A DNA stretch of 64,000 nt from Streptomyces cyaneochromogenes (GTDB taxonomy: Bacteria; Actinomycetota; Actinomycetes; Streptomycetales; Streptomycetaceae), in NCBI RefSeq assembly GCF_003963535.1, contig NZ_CP034539.1:10106001-10170000 (forward strand). Reading direction: 5' to 3'. Below the pieces are notes generated by a model. It did no database searches. It worked only from the letters and a program-made list of their open reading frames with translations, and was not told the origin of the DNA. Below, piece by piece: positions 17,617 to 27,268 of the stretch (positions are counted from its first letter, which is position 1; every line of letters starts with the position of its first letter). The position numbers and the translations under genes were made by a program.

Positions 17617-17782
17617 GCCGGCGTCGTCGTTGGGGTAGGTGAGGACCAGCTTCGACCCGTGTTCCAGCCGACCGGCTTGTCGCCGTGTGAGTCGAGAAAT
17701 CCGGTCGACAGGCGAGGTCGCGACGTACTGTGATGGCCCAGGCTGCCCGCCGTACGGTGCGGGCCGACCGCAGGAGCTGCTC

Positions 17783-18682
17783 TTGGCGACCGGGAGAACC
17801 ACGGACATCCGCCCCGCGATCGATGCCACGTTGGTCAGGCGCCTGGTTGACACGCAGTTCCCGCAGTGGGCCGAACTGCCCCTGGAGTTGTTCGATCCCG
17901 CCGGCTCGGACCATGTGATCTACCGGCTGGGGGAGGAGCTGTCCGTCCGGGTGCCCCGCCATGCCGGAGCCATCAGGCAGGCCAGGAAGGAGTACGAGTG
18001 GCTGCCTCGGCTCGCCCCACATCTGCCCCTGGCGATCCCGGTGCCGGTGGGGGTGGGTGAACCCGACTTCGGCTATCCGTGGCCGTGGGCGGTGTCCCGC
18101 TGGCTGGACGGCGAGGTGGCGACCGTCGAGACCCTGGCCGACTCGTCCGTGGCCGCCGTCGAACTGGCACAGTTCCTGGTCGCCCTTCAGCGGTCCACGC
18201 CCGAGGCCATCGCTGCCGACGACGCCCGCGAGGACCTCACCGCCGGGTCGCTGGCCGACCGGGACGATGCGACGCGTGCCGCCATCGCACAGGTCGACGG
18301 CACTTTCGACGCCAAGTCGATGACCGAGCTGTGGGACGCGGCGCTGAGCGCCCCCGGATGGGACCGCCCGCCGGTCTGGTTCCACGGAGACTTCCACACC
18401 GGCAACCTGCTGACCGTCGACGGCCGACTCAGCGCGGTCATCGACTTCGGCGGGCTCGGTGTCGGCGACCCGGCCTGCGACCTGACCATCGCCTTCGCCC
18501 TGCTGTCGGAGGGAAGCCGGGCCGCCTTCCGCGCCGCACTCGGCGTGGACGACGCCACCTGGATGCGGGGCCGCGGCTGGGCACTGGCCACGGCTCTGAA
18601 CGCCTACACCGCCTACGCGGCAGTCAATCCCAGGGTGGCGGCGCAGACCTCGCGCCAGATCGCCGGAGCTCTCATCGGGTAG
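17783..18682 (+). CDS. Aminoglycoside phosphotransferase family protein
   Basis: A 299-residue APH-type kinase. The catalytic loop reads VWFHGDFHTGNLL, with Asp as catalytic base and Asn as metal ligand. The DFG-equivalent metal site reads VIDFGGLGVGDPACDL. The N-terminal lobe has VIYRLGEELSVRVPR with Arg at the usual ATP-binding Lys position. The TTG at 17783 is favoured by AGGAG with a 6-base spacer. Members phosphorylate aminoglycosides, macrolides or cell metabolites; the substrate is unknown, and no antibiotic biosynthesis genes are nearby. Confidence 0.85.
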   Translation: MATGRTTDIRPAIDATLVRRLVDTQFPQWAELPLELFDPAGSDHVIYRLGEELSVRVPRHAGAIRQARKEYEWLPRLAPHLPLAIPVPVGVGEPDFGYPWPWAVSRWLDGEVATVETLADSSVAAVELAQFLVALQRSTPEAIAADDAREDLTAGSLADRDDATRAAIAQVDGTFDAKSMTELWDAALSAPGWDRPPVWFHGDFHTGNLLTVDGRLSAVIDFGGLGVGDPACDLTIAFALLSEGSRAAFRAALGVDDATWMRGRGWALATALNAYTAYAAVNPRVAAQTSRQIAGALIG

Positions 18683-18846
18683 GCAGCCAGGGGCGGTCTC
18701 CCCGATCGGTGGGTCTGGTGCGAGTCGTGGCCGTAAGCCACGCTGGTCACCAGCAGGTGAGGGGGAGGTCCGATGAGGTCGGTTCGTTGCGGCGATGAAC
18801 CCGTGGTCGTCTTCGGCTGTGTGACGGGTGACCGGGTCAGCTGCGC

Positions 18847-20003
18847 GTGGGATCGCGGTTGACCGAGGCGGAGAGCAAGTCGAACCCGGCTCCCCGCGGT
18901 GTCATGCGCTGGCACCTGGGCCTGCACATCGCCGTGGTATTGGTCCTGGCCGTGGCCGCAGGGATCACAGTTCTGGGTCTGTTGTGGCTCATGCTGGGGG
19001 CACCTCGCGTGCAGGCGACCGGTCCGCTCAAGCCCAGTGACGCGTACGACGCCATCAAGATCGCTTTGGCCGTTGTCGCAGGAATCGGGGGCGTTGTGGC
19101 GCTCGTGGTCGCTTACCGGCGCCAGCATCTCAGCGAGGCGACCGATGCCCGCGAGTACGACAAGGCACTGATCGAACGGTTCGGCGCCGCCGCCGAGCAA
19201 CTCGGGGCAGATCAGCCGGCAGTACGCATGGCCGGCGCCTACGCCATGGCACGGCTCGCCGATGAATGGCCGCAGGAACGCCAGTGTGCGATGTGCTGTG
19301 CGGCTACCTGAGAATGCCGCATGCTCCCGATCCACCCGCCGACGATCAGGCGCTCGTTTCGTGGCAGCGCGAGCGGCAAGTGCGCGTGACTGTCCTGGGA
19401 CTCATTGCCGCGCACCTGCGCGACGGTGCGCCCGCGTCCTGGCAGGGCCACGACCTGGACTTCACCGGCGCTGTCCTTGATGAAGCCGGCTTCCGCGGCG
19501 CTCGCTTCACCGGCGGCGACATCCTCTTCGTCAAGACCCTCTTCGCCGGCCACGGAACGGACCAGGTCGTCTTCGACGAGGCCGACTTCGCCGAAGGCTG
19601 TCACATCTACTTCCGGCTCGCCGAATTCCGCAGCGGTACCGTCCGCTTCAACCGCGCCACCTTCAGCGGCGGCTGGGTCACCTTCGACCACGCCCGCTTC
19701 ACCGGCGCTCACGTGACCTTTCGGGACGCTGCCTTCACAGCGGGCGAAGTCCCTTTCGAGGGCGCTGAGTTCTCCGACGGCACCGTCGACTTCGCCGGTG
19801 CGGCATTCACCGGCAGCACGGTGAACTTCGGTGAACACCACCTTCCTTCCATCTACCGCACGGCTCCGCCCGCCCACTTCGGCGGTGGCACCGTGGACTT
19901 GTCCCAGGTGGCCGACTTCACCCTTCCTCCGCGGTTCGGTTTGCAGGAGCTGCCTCCTGGACTGCGGCTTCCTGAGGACACCGACGTCTCTGAGCTTCCC
20001 TGA
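18847..20003 (+). pseudogene. Pentapeptide-repeat membrane protein, frameshifted
   Basis: The 5' frame (GTG at 18847) encodes two transmembrane helices and a cytoplasmic segment ending LADEWPQERQ. The 3' frame continues VCDVLCGYLRMP and then imperfect beta-helix repeats such as RFNRATFSGGWVTF and TFRDAAFTAGEVPF, ending at 20003. The two frames are the halves of one Streptomyces-type membrane-anchored pentapeptide protein and join if one G is restored near 19284 (CAGTGTGCG for CAGGTGTGCG). It is either a recent single-base deletion or a sequencing error. Function of the family is unknown. Nothing is seen in 18683-18846. Confidence 0.75.
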
Positions 20004-20119
20004 CGATGCAGTTCCTGCATTGGCGGGTCACTGCGACCTCGTCGGCGAGGTGCCGGGTCGGGTCATCTCCGAGTCCGATGAGGCTGTTGCTGTGCGGGTG
20101 CCTACGAGGCCTACGGGGC

Positions 20120-21130
20120 TTACGGTTCCTGCGCCAGGCGCGGGATGAGCTGCTCGGCATTGCCTCGGTTCACCGCGTGCAACTGGCCGGGCTTCCAGTC
20201 GGGATACGTGTCGAGCGCGGTGTCGAAGCCGGTGCTCCAGTCCTCGGGAAGCATGGGGTAGTCGCTGCCGTACAGGATGTGGTCGGGGGCGGCGAAGGCG
20301 AGCAGGCAGGGCAGGGTGGCGGGGCCCGGGGAGATGGCGGTGTCGAAGTGGAACCGGCGCAGATCGGTGACGAAGTCCACGGGGGTCGTGGGGACTTCGG
20401 GGACGGTGTCCGGCGTGTCGGTGCTCGTGGTGCGGGGGAGGCGGGCCGCGAGGGCGAAGCGGGAGGCGGCGTAGGGCAGGAAGCCGCCTGCGTGAGGGAG
20501 GATCACCTTCACACGGGGGTAGCGGCGTGGTACGCCGCGCACCGTCATGTGCAGGGCGGCGCGGGTGGTGTCGTAGGGGAAGTCCGCCAGCGGAGGGGGG
20601 ACTTGCGGCAACGGAGCGCCCGGGGGTGCGGTCGGGTGGACGAGGACCACGGCGGAGCGGGCGTCGAGTTCGGCCCACAGCGGCTCGAACGCCTCCTCAC
20701 CCGGGTAGCGGCCGTGGGCGTTGGACAGGATCATGACGCCGTCGGCGTGCAACACGTCCAGGGCGTGGACTGCCTCTGCGAGGGCGGCGTCCACGTCGGG
20801 CAGCGGGAGGGCGGCGAAGTGGGCGAAGCGGTCGGGGCGGTTCTTGACCAGTTCGGCCGTGTACTCGTTGACGCCGCGGGCCGTCGCGCGTGCCGCGTCG
20901 GGGTCGTCGGGGCCGGCGAGCGGTGCGGCGTACGACAGCACCGCGGTGTCGATGGACCGCCGGTCCATCATGGCGATCGCGCTGTGTTCGTCCCACGCGG
21001 GCGCGGGCCAGCCGACGGCCGCGGCACGGGCGGCGATGGCGCGGCTGCGGGCGGGCGGGATGACGTGCTGATGGACGTCGATGCGCCGCGGGTCGGACCG
21101 TACGGAATCTGTGCGCCGGGGGTCTGCCAT
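20120..21130 (-). CDS. Amidohydrolase family 2 protein (ACMSD-like)
   Basis: A 336-residue metal-dependent TIM-barrel hydrolase. The first metal motif is IDVHQHVIPP (HxH). Later metal and catalytic residues fall in VVLVHPTAPPG, KVILPHAGG and ILYGSDYPMLPEDW, where Asp is the catalytic acid. This layout is that of the ACMSD/gamma-resorcylate decarboxylase group, which acts on aromatic or muconate acids. The ATG at 21130 lies behind GAGGAGG. It stands alone, convergent with the pentapeptide gene. Confidence 0.85.
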   Translation of the reverse strand: MADPRRTDSVRSDPRRIDVHQHVIPPARSRAIAARAAAVGWPAPAWDEHSAIAMMDRRSIDTAVLSYAAPLAGPDDPDAARATARGVNEYTAELVKNRPDRFAHFAALPLPDVDAALAEAVHALDVLHADGVMILSNAHGRYPGEEAFEPLWAELDARSAVVLVHPTAPPGAPLPQVPPPLADFPYDTTRAALHMTVRGVPRRYPRVKVILPHAGGFLPYAASRFALAARLPRTTSTDTPDTVPEVPTTPVDFVTDLRRFHFDTAISPGPATLPCLLAFAAPDHILYGSDYPMLPEDWSTGFDTALDTYPDWKPGQLHAVNRGNAEQLIPRLAQEP

Positions 21131-21353
21131 GCCGGTCGGAGCCTCCTCGCATGCCGCACCTCGACATGTCGGCACAATTGGATGTTATCCGGGCATTTCC
21201 GTTCCCTCTATCGGAAGGTCTTCTCCGGCCGACCTTCTCGTGGCCGTGGCCGTCGCCGGACTGGATCGAAGCCTACGTAGCGGAGCCGGGACCCGTCCGG
21301 CCATCTGTGGCCGTTCGGACCCCGGCTGACTCGCTGAGTTCTCCCTCCCGTCG

Positions 21354-22784
21354 TCAGCCGTCCTGTTGCAGCCTGCGCAACGACGCGACGAGCTGGTCAA
21401 CTTCCTCGGACGTGTTGTAGAGCGCGAGCGAGGCGCGGGCCGCCGACTCCAACCCGTAGTGGGCGAGGGCCGGTTGGGCGCAGTGGTGGCCCGCGCGGAT
21501 CGCGATGCCGTCGCGGTCGAGCCAGTCGGCGACGGTGGCGGGGTCCTGTCCCGCGAGCGTGAAGGTGAGCACCGCGATCCGGTGGGCCGCCGAGCCGATC
21601 AGCTCAAGCCCGGGCACTGTGGCGAGGGCCTGGTGCGCATACGACATGAGCCCTTCCTCGTACGCCGCCACGGCCTCGCGATCGAGGGACGTCAGCCAGT
21701 TCACGGCGGCGAGCAGTCCGATGACCCCGGAGATGTGCCCGGTACCGGCCTCCAGTTTGTGCGGGGCGGCGGCGAACGTGGTGCTCCCGAAGTCCACGGA
21801 CTCGATCATGTTGCCGCCGCCCTGCCACGGTGCCATGGCGGCGAGGAGTTCCGGCTTCGCGTACAGGACGCCGATGCCGGTCGGCGCGAACAGCTTGTGA
21901 CCCGAGAACGCGTAGAAGTCCGCGTTCAAGTCCTGCACGTCGACCGGGAAATGAGCGACGGACTGGGCGCCGTCGATCAGGACCCTGGCGCCGTAGCGGT
22001 GGGCGAGCGCCGTCATCTCCTTGACGGGTGGGACGGTGCCCAGCACGTTCGAGGCGTGGCTGATCGCGACGAGCTGGGTGCGCGAGGACAGCAGATCGGC
22101 GTACGCGTCCTGGTCGATCTCTCCGTCCGGCGTCAGCGGGATCGGTACGAGCCGGGCCCGGGTCTCCTTGGCGATCATCTGCCACGGCACGATGTCCGAG
22201 TGGTGCTCGAGGACCGGCACCAGGATGTCGTCCCCGGGCCCGAGGTTGGCCCGGCCCCAAGTCTGCGCGACGAGGTTGACGGCCTCCGTGGTGCCGCGCA
22301 CGAAGACGACGCCGTCCGGGCTGGGGGCGCCGAGGAAGTCGGCGACGGCCGCCCGTCCCTCCTCGTACGCCTCGGTTGCCTCCCGCGCCATGGTGTGGGC
22401 GCCACGGTGGATGTTGGAGTTGGCGGCGCCGTAGTAGGCGGCGAGCGCCTCGATGACCTGACGCGGCTTCTGCGTGGTGGCGGCGTTGTCCAGCCAGATG
22501 AGGGGGTGGCCGTTGACGGTCCGGTGCAGGATCGGGAAGTCGTGGCGCACCGACTCGGCGGTGAACCCGGCCGGTTGGCGAAGAAGCGCGGAGGGATCGG
22601 CCGGCGGCGCGGGTGGCGTGAGCCCGGGGACGGGCGTGGTCGCCGTCTGCGGAACAGCCGTACCGGCGCCGGCTGCCGATCCCGGAACGGTCGTACCGAC
22701 CTCGGCAGCCGCCGTGCGATCCGCTGCCGCCGGCGTCAGCCACGCGGCGCCCGGTCGCGGCGCCATGACGTCAGGCGTAGTCAT
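21354..22784 (-). CDS. sufS: Cysteine desulfurase, family 2 encapsulin cargo
   Basis: A 476-residue SufS-type cysteine desulfurase with an N-terminal extension. Residues 1 to about 75 are Pro/Ala/Thr-rich and disordered (with LTPPAPPADPSALLRQPAG), the architecture of encapsulin cargo-loading domains. The catalytic part starts VRHDFPILHRTVNGHPLIWLDNAATTQKP. The PLP lysine is in FSGHKLFAPTG and the catalytic Cys in AGHHCAQPAL. Its ATG at 22784 lies inside the shell gene with a 14-base overlap, so the two proteins are coproduced. It should release sulfur from cysteine as persulfide inside the capsid. No SUF assembly genes are present, separating it from Fe-S biogenesis. Confidence 0.88.
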   Translation of the reverse strand: MTTPDVMAPRPGAAWLTPAAADRTAAAEVGTTVPGSAAGAGTAVPQTATTPVPGLTPPAPPADPSALLRQPAGFTAESVRHDFPILHRTVNGHPLIWLDNAATTQKPRQVIEALAAYYGAANSNIHRGAHTMAREATEAYEEGRAAVADFLGAPSPDGVVFVRGTTEAVNLVAQTWGRANLGPGDDILVPVLEHHSDIVPWQMIAKETRARLVPIPLTPDGEIDQDAYADLLSSRTQLVAISHASNVLGTVPPVKEMTALAHRYGARVLIDGAQSVAHFPVDVQDLNADFYAFSGHKLFAPTGIGVLYAKPELLAAMAPWQGGGNMIESVDFGSTTFAAAPHKLEAGTGHISGVIGLLAAVNWLTSLDREAVAAYEEGLMSYAHQALATVPGLELIGSAAHRIAVLTFTLAGQDPATVADWLDRDGIAIRAGHHCAQPALAHYGLESAARASLALYNTSEEVDQLVASLRRLQQDG

Positions 22785-24162
22785 GGTACTTGGACACCTC
22801 GACGTTCTGGAGGACGGCGATGGCGTCGTCGACCAGCACAGCTGTGTTGAAGTAGGCCGTCATCAGATAGGACGTGATGCCCTTCTGGTCCATGCCCATG
22901 TTCCGCATGGACAGGCCGGGTTCGACCTCGTCCGGTACGCCTGCGGGGCGCAGCCCCACCACGCCCTGCTCCGCCTCGCCGATCCGCATCAGCAGGATCT
23001 CGGTGGTACCGGCGGCATCGCCCGCGCCGCCCGGGCAGCGCACCTTGTCGGAGGGCAGCAGCGGCACTCCCCGCCAGGTCAGCAGCGGGCTGCCGAACCG
23101 GCTGTCCGTGACCGGGGGCACCCCCCGCCGCGTACACTCGCGCCCGAACGCGGCGATCGCCTTCGGGTGCGCGACGAAGAATGCCGGCTGCTTCCACACC
23201 TTCGTCAGCAGCTCGTCCAGGTCGTCGGGGGTGGGAGCGCCGGTGCGCGCCTGCACGCGCTGACCGGCCGGGACGTTGTGGAAGAGGCCGAAGTCGGGGT
23301 GGTTGAGCATCAGGTTCTCCTGGCGCTCGCGCAGGGCCTGGACGGTCAGGTTGGCCTGGGTCCGCGTCTGGTCCATCGGCCCGTTGTAGAGGTCGGCGAC
23401 GCGGGAGTGCACCATCATCCGGGTCTGGGCCAGCGTCATGTGGTACTCGCGCGGGGCATCCTCGTAGTCGACATACGTGCTCGGCAGATCGACCTCGCCC
23501 ACATGGCCGCCGCTCAGGTCGATGGGCGCCTCGGTGCCCGGTGCCGGCATGTCGCCCGCCGCGTACGACTCGACCGCCCCGCGCAGCGCCTCGTCACGCT
23601 CCATGAGCCCGGCCAGGGCGGCACGATCGGCGCGCAGGGCGATGCCGGGGGTGACGGCCTTGACGGTGTACGGCATGGGCTCGCGCCTGGTCCACGCGTC
23701 CAGGTCGAAATACTGCCCGTCGCCGATGACTTGGATCAGCGCCTCGTCGCCGTACCGCCCGGCGGCGCGCTTCTCGGCGCGCCCGCGGACGATCACCCAC
23801 AGATGCTCGGTGGTGTCGCCCTCCGTGACGAGCACCTGCCCGGCGTCGAAGCTCATCTCCTCGAAGGCGTCGGCCAGTTGGCCGAGGAGGGCGTCGTCGC
23901 TCTCGCGCAGATACGAGATCTCGCGTAAGTCGCCCGGAACGACGCGCGGGCTTCCGTCGTCGGTGTGGGTGCTGATGCGGTCGTCGCCCAGCACGTAGGT
24001 GCGGCGCCGGTTGACGCGATAGACACCCGATTCGACGTCGACCCAAGGAAGGGCGCGCAGGAGATAGCGCGGGGTGATGCCGCGCATCTGCGGTGTGGTC
24101 TTCGTGGTCGTCGCGAGTTGCCGGGCGGACTCGGGGCTGAGGCTCATGCGGTCGGTCGTCAC
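22771..24162 (-). CDS. Family 2B-type encapsulin shell protein with cNMP-binding domain
   Basis: A 463-residue protein of the SrpI/EshA type. The N-terminal arm and HK97-like E-loop portion begin TTPQMRGITPRYLLRALPWVDV. An inserted cyclic-nucleotide-binding domain spans about residues 90-215 (with DAGQVLVTEGDTTEHLWVIV). The remaining HK97-fold domain contains EYHMTLAQTRMMVHSRVADLYN and ends GITSYLMTAYFNTAVLVDDAI. The GTG at 24162 follows GAGGAG with a 7-base gap. Family 2 encapsulins assemble into icosahedral protein compartments; the cNMP insertion defines the 2B subtype. The cargo gene overlaps downstream. Confidence 0.9.
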   Translation of the reverse strand: MTTDRMSLSPESARQLATTTKTTPQMRGITPRYLLRALPWVDVESGVYRVNRRRTYVLGDDRISTHTDDGSPRVVPGDLREISYLRESDDALLGQLADAFEEMSFDAGQVLVTEGDTTEHLWVIVRGRAEKRAAGRYGDEALIQVIGDGQYFDLDAWTRREPMPYTVKAVTPGIALRADRAALAGLMERDEALRGAVESYAAGDMPAPGTEAPIDLSGGHVGEVDLPSTYVDYEDAPREYHMTLAQTRMMVHSRVADLYNGPMDQTRTQANLTVQALRERQENLMLNHPDFGLFHNVPAGQRVQARTGAPTPDDLDELLTKVWKQPAFFVAHPKAIAAFGRECTRRGVPPVTDSRFGSPLLTWRGVPLLPSDKVRCPGGAGDAAGTTEILLMRIGEAEQGVVGLRPAGVPDEVEPGLSMRNMGMDQKGITSYLMTAYFNTAVLVDDAIAVLQNVEVSKYHDYA

Positions 24163-24530
24163 AGGGAACTCCTCGAGTGGATTGCTCCGGGGTCGGAACT
24201 GCTCCGGGATCGGACTGCGGTGCGAGCGAGGCCGATCGTGCTGCCGGCGACAGGCCCCGACAAGATGCGTGGGACACCGTTCGGTGGGGCCCGGGCCGAA
24301 AACGCTCGACTCGGGGCGTGCTGGGCGCGCAGGAACGTATACGTCGGCAGGCAGCGCCACCAAGGGCGAGGACCGACCGGGCGAGCCTGCGAACAGAGGG
24401 ACGCCGAGTGGCTCGACGCTCCGTCAAATCGGCTAGGGACGACTTGATTCAGCCCCGTATCACCGCTTTTACTTTCTTAAAGGCGCGCTTATACGACCCC
24501 TCTTTGAGGCGTATTTATCTGAATTCGAAA
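24163..24530. other. Intergenic region upstream of the encapsulin operon
   Basis: This 368-base gap should carry the encapsulin operon promoter. Bases 24440-24530 are distinctly AT-rich for this genome and include runs of A and T, but I cannot assign clear -35 and -10 boxes. No reading frame here looks real. Confidence 0.5.
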
Positions 24531-25053
24531 TTACTCGCTGGGTGAGGGCTCGGCGGCCGAGGGCGGCAGGTCCAGGAGGGCCCGCGGTGGTGCCGACGAG
24601 TGCGGGCCGGAGCGCCAGACCAGCGCCTTCGCGTAGGGAATGCGGGGCGTCACCGGCACGACGGTGACCTGCGGATCCCTGGTGATGCCCCCCCGGGCCC
24701 GCCCGCCGCGAGGGCGATGCCGGCACCGGCGGCCACGAGTTCCAGCTGCAGCGCCACGTGGTCGGTGGAGCAGGCGGGCCGGAAGGGGATCTCGGCCTCC
24801 TGGAATGCCCTGCGCAGCCGGGGGTACAGGCCGCTGTCCGGACCGTAGGTGATCAGCGGGGGCGGCCAAGACCGGCGCTCGCCCCCTCGACGAGGTGCAG
24901 GGTGACGCCGGGACAGAGCCGGTGGAAGGCGCCGAGCAGTGCCGGGAGGCTGCTGCTCTCCACGCCGTCGGCCGCTCTCAGCGACAGGGTCCCGGTGAGC
25001 AGGCCGGAGCGCGCGGCGAACTCGGCCTTCGCGGCGGCGACGGCCGCCGACAC
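24531..25053 (-). pseudogene. LysR family regulator remnant (effector domain)
   Basis: Three frames on the minus strand together resemble a LysR effector domain. The first reads SGLLTGTLSLRAADGVES and then GAFHRLCPGVTLHLVEGAS. A shifted frame reads LITYGPDSGLYPRLRRAFQ and CSTDHVALQLELVAAGAGIAL. A third reads RDPQVTVVPVTPRIPYAKALVW. The helix-turn-helix is missing at the 5' end, part of the middle is deleted, and at least two frameshifts separate the pieces. It cannot encode a regulator. It may once have regulated the divergent membrane protein. Confidence 0.75.
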
Positions 25054-25165
25054 GGTACGGGCATGCGGCCGCTTCCCGGTAGCCGCACGATCACCCCATC
25101 ACCACCTCGTATCCTTCAACTGACCGAAACATTGACAGTTGCATGACCAACACGGGGGAAAGCAC

Positions 25166-26323
25166 ATGACATACCGACGCGCGGCGATACCGGCGCTGGT
25201 CGGAGCCCTGCTGATGACGCTGCTGCTGTGGTGGGCGGGGGCGAGCGCCCAGGCGCTGCAACTGCGGGGCACCACCAGCGTGTTCGACATCGATTCCGCG
25301 AACGAGCTCTGGAGATGGCTCGCACCCTGGTCGTACGACCCCGCGACGGCGCTGCAGTCCGACGGGACTTCCGGCGCGGGCACGGGGGGAGACACGGCCG
25401 TGAGCGGGGGCACCCAGTACTCCGATCTGTACCGCACCGCGATGCAGATCAGATACGTGGCCGTGTTCGTGTTCTTCCTGGCCGGTGCGCTGCTCCTGCT
25501 GCGCAGGATTCCGCCGGCGCAGGGGCGTACGCCTGCCACGCTGTGCGCGCTGTGGGCCTGGGGCCCGGTGGCCGGAACGCTGGCGGTGACGGTTTCCGCG
25601 CCGTGGCTGATCGCTTCCCGGGGGCGCGGCAGTTACCGGTTCCTGCCGCAGGTGGCGAGTGTGATCGCGTCGAGCGGGCCGGTCACGGTGTTCGCGGCGC
25701 TGTTGGCCGCCGTGGGCACGGTGCTCGTGGCGCGTGTCACCGTAAAGGGCGCGGACCCGCTGCCCCGGCGGAGTGTGCCGCCGCGGGCCGCTCGCCTGGC
25801 CGCGAGCGTCGGGACCGCTGTGATCGCGGTGTCGCTGGTGATCCTCTCGTACGTGTCGGTGGCGGCCTGGATCCAGACCTCGTTCGGCGTCGGCACCGGG
25901 CTGCTGTCCGACCCCGGCGACCTGCTGCGCGAGTGGCTGCTGCTCGGCGCCTGGACGGGCCCGGCGACCGCGCCGCTCGGCGACTGGCTGCTGTACCGAG
26001 CCGCCGATGTGCTCATGCTGGCCGTGGTGTGGTGGGCGCTGCGGCTCCTGCCCGGCCTGCTCACCCGGACCACGGCGCCGGCGATGGCGGTGGGCGCGGT
26101 CTGCGCAACCGTGCTGGGTCTGCTGGTGAGCCAAGTCGTGCACATGGCGCTGGACGACACCGTCTCCGTGTGGGGGCCTGTGTACCTGTTCTCCAAGCTC
26201 GGCGACGGCGTCCCGGCCGCCCTCACCTTCGGCATCATGGCGGGGGTGGCGGCCCTGGTGACCCTGCGACTGGCGGGCGACCGTGACACCGGCAAGCAGG
26301 AGAAGGTCCCCTCCACGGTGTGA
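25166..26323 (+). CDS. Polytopic membrane protein, unknown family
   Basis: A 385-residue protein with about eight hydrophobic helices. The first (residues 5-30) is followed by a long extracytoplasmic loop with GTTSVFDIDSANELW. Later helices include YVAVFVFFLAGALLLL and AMAVGAVCATVLGLLVS. No transporter or enzyme motif is visible. The ATG at 25166 with GGGGGAAAG upstream is preferred to an in-frame ATG nine codons earlier. It is convergent with the amidohydrolase at 26366. I do not recognise the family. Confidence 0.7.
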   Translation: MTYRRAAIPALVGALLMTLLLWWAGASAQALQLRGTTSVFDIDSANELWRWLAPWSYDPATALQSDGTSGAGTGGDTAVSGGTQYSDLYRTAMQIRYVAVFVFFLAGALLLLRRIPPAQGRTPATLCALWAWGPVAGTLAVTVSAPWLIASRGRGSYRFLPQVASVIASSGPVTVFAALLAAVGTVLVARVTVKGADPLPRRSVPPRAARLAASVGTAVIAVSLVILSYVSVAAWIQTSFGVGTGLLSDPGDLLREWLLLGAWTGPATAPLGDWLLYRAADVLMLAVVWWALRLLPGLLTRTTAPAMAVGAVCATVLGLLVSQVVHMALDDTVSVWGPVYLFSKLGDGVPAALTFGIMAGVAALVTLRLAGDRDTGKQEKVPSTV

Positions 26324-26365
26324 GCAGGACGGGGTGGCTGCTCGCCGCCGGGCCTGGCGGCTGGT

Positions 26366-27268
26366 TCAGTTCCGTCCGGTGAGCAGTCGTCGCGGATTGG
26401 CGATGCGGAAGGCGTACGCCGCGGCTCCGCCCAGACCGAAGCCGGGATGCTGCGGCGGCTCCGCGTAGGGCCGGTCCGAGCCCTGGACGACGGCGTCCAC
26501 ACCGAGGGCGCGGACGATCGCGTCGACGGCGCGCGGACCGTACGAGGACGTCTCGACGAAGACATCCGGGTCCACCCCGCTGCCGGCCCCGTCGCCCCGG
26601 GCGGCGAACCGCTCCCCGTGCAGCGGAGCGAGCCCGGCCAGCAGCGCGAAGCACACCCGCAGGCGTGGATGGCGGGCGCGGCCGAAGGCGCGGAAGGCGA
26701 ACCAGGCTGCGTGCATCTGCTGGACGTAGGGGACCATCGCGGGCCACCAACCGGGCCCCTCGGACTCGCCGGGTGCGGGCCCCGGGTGGACGAACAGCGG
26801 GAGGTCGCGCTCTTCGAGCAGGTCGAGCAGCGGGGTGCACCGCGCGTAACCGGCGGCGTCGGCAAGGGCGTTCGCCGGGAGCTGGAGGCCGGCGAACCCC
26901 CGGTCGAGAACCTCGGCCGTCTCCTTGGCGTCGATGTCCCGTACGCAGGCGGCGGCCCAGGCCCCGAACGGCTCGGGGAGCGCGGCGGCGCCCTCGTGGT
27001 AGGCGTCCAGCAGGGGGCGTGCCTCGGCCGCGGGCAGCCACTCCACGCCGATCGGGGCGGACAGGGAGACGAGCGCCAGGCCGAGGCCGTCGGCGGCCGC
27101 CTGCTCCGCGCGCCGTGTCACGTCGTGGTCGGCGGGCGGGATCTCGTAGGGCGCCTCACCGTGCAGAAACAGGGTCCAGCCGTCCAGGAACGGCGGTTCA
27201 CCGCGGGAGCGCAGGGCCGCCACCAGCGCGGGGGTCCACAGATGCTGGTGCACGTCGACGTTGGTCAT
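26366..27268 (-). CDS. Amidohydrolase family protein
   Basis: A 300-residue TIM-barrel amidohydrolase. The HxH metal motif is DVHQHLWTP at the N-terminus. FVHPGPAPGE supplies the central His, and the terminal catalytic Asp is in VVQGSDRPYAEPP. Its start overlaps the ammonia-lyase-like stop (ATGA at 27265-27268), making it the third gene of a coupled operon with ornithine-cyclodeaminase-like and lyase-like enzymes. The operon order suggests it hydrolyses a later intermediate, perhaps a ring or lactone produced after the lyase step. The substrate is unknown. Confidence 0.83.
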   Translation of the reverse strand: MTNVDVHQHLWTPALVAALRSRGEPPFLDGWTLFLHGEAPYEIPPADHDVTRRAEQAAADGLGLALVSLSAPIGVEWLPAAEARPLLDAYHEGAAALPEPFGAWAAACVRDIDAKETAEVLDRGFAGLQLPANALADAAGYARCTPLLDLLEERDLPLFVHPGPAPGESEGPGWWPAMVPYVQQMHAAWFAFRAFGRARHPRLRVCFALLAGLAPLHGERFAARGDGAGSGVDPDVFVETSSYGPRAVDAIVRALGVDAVVQGSDRPYAEPPQHPGFGLGGAAAYAFRIANPRRLLTGRN

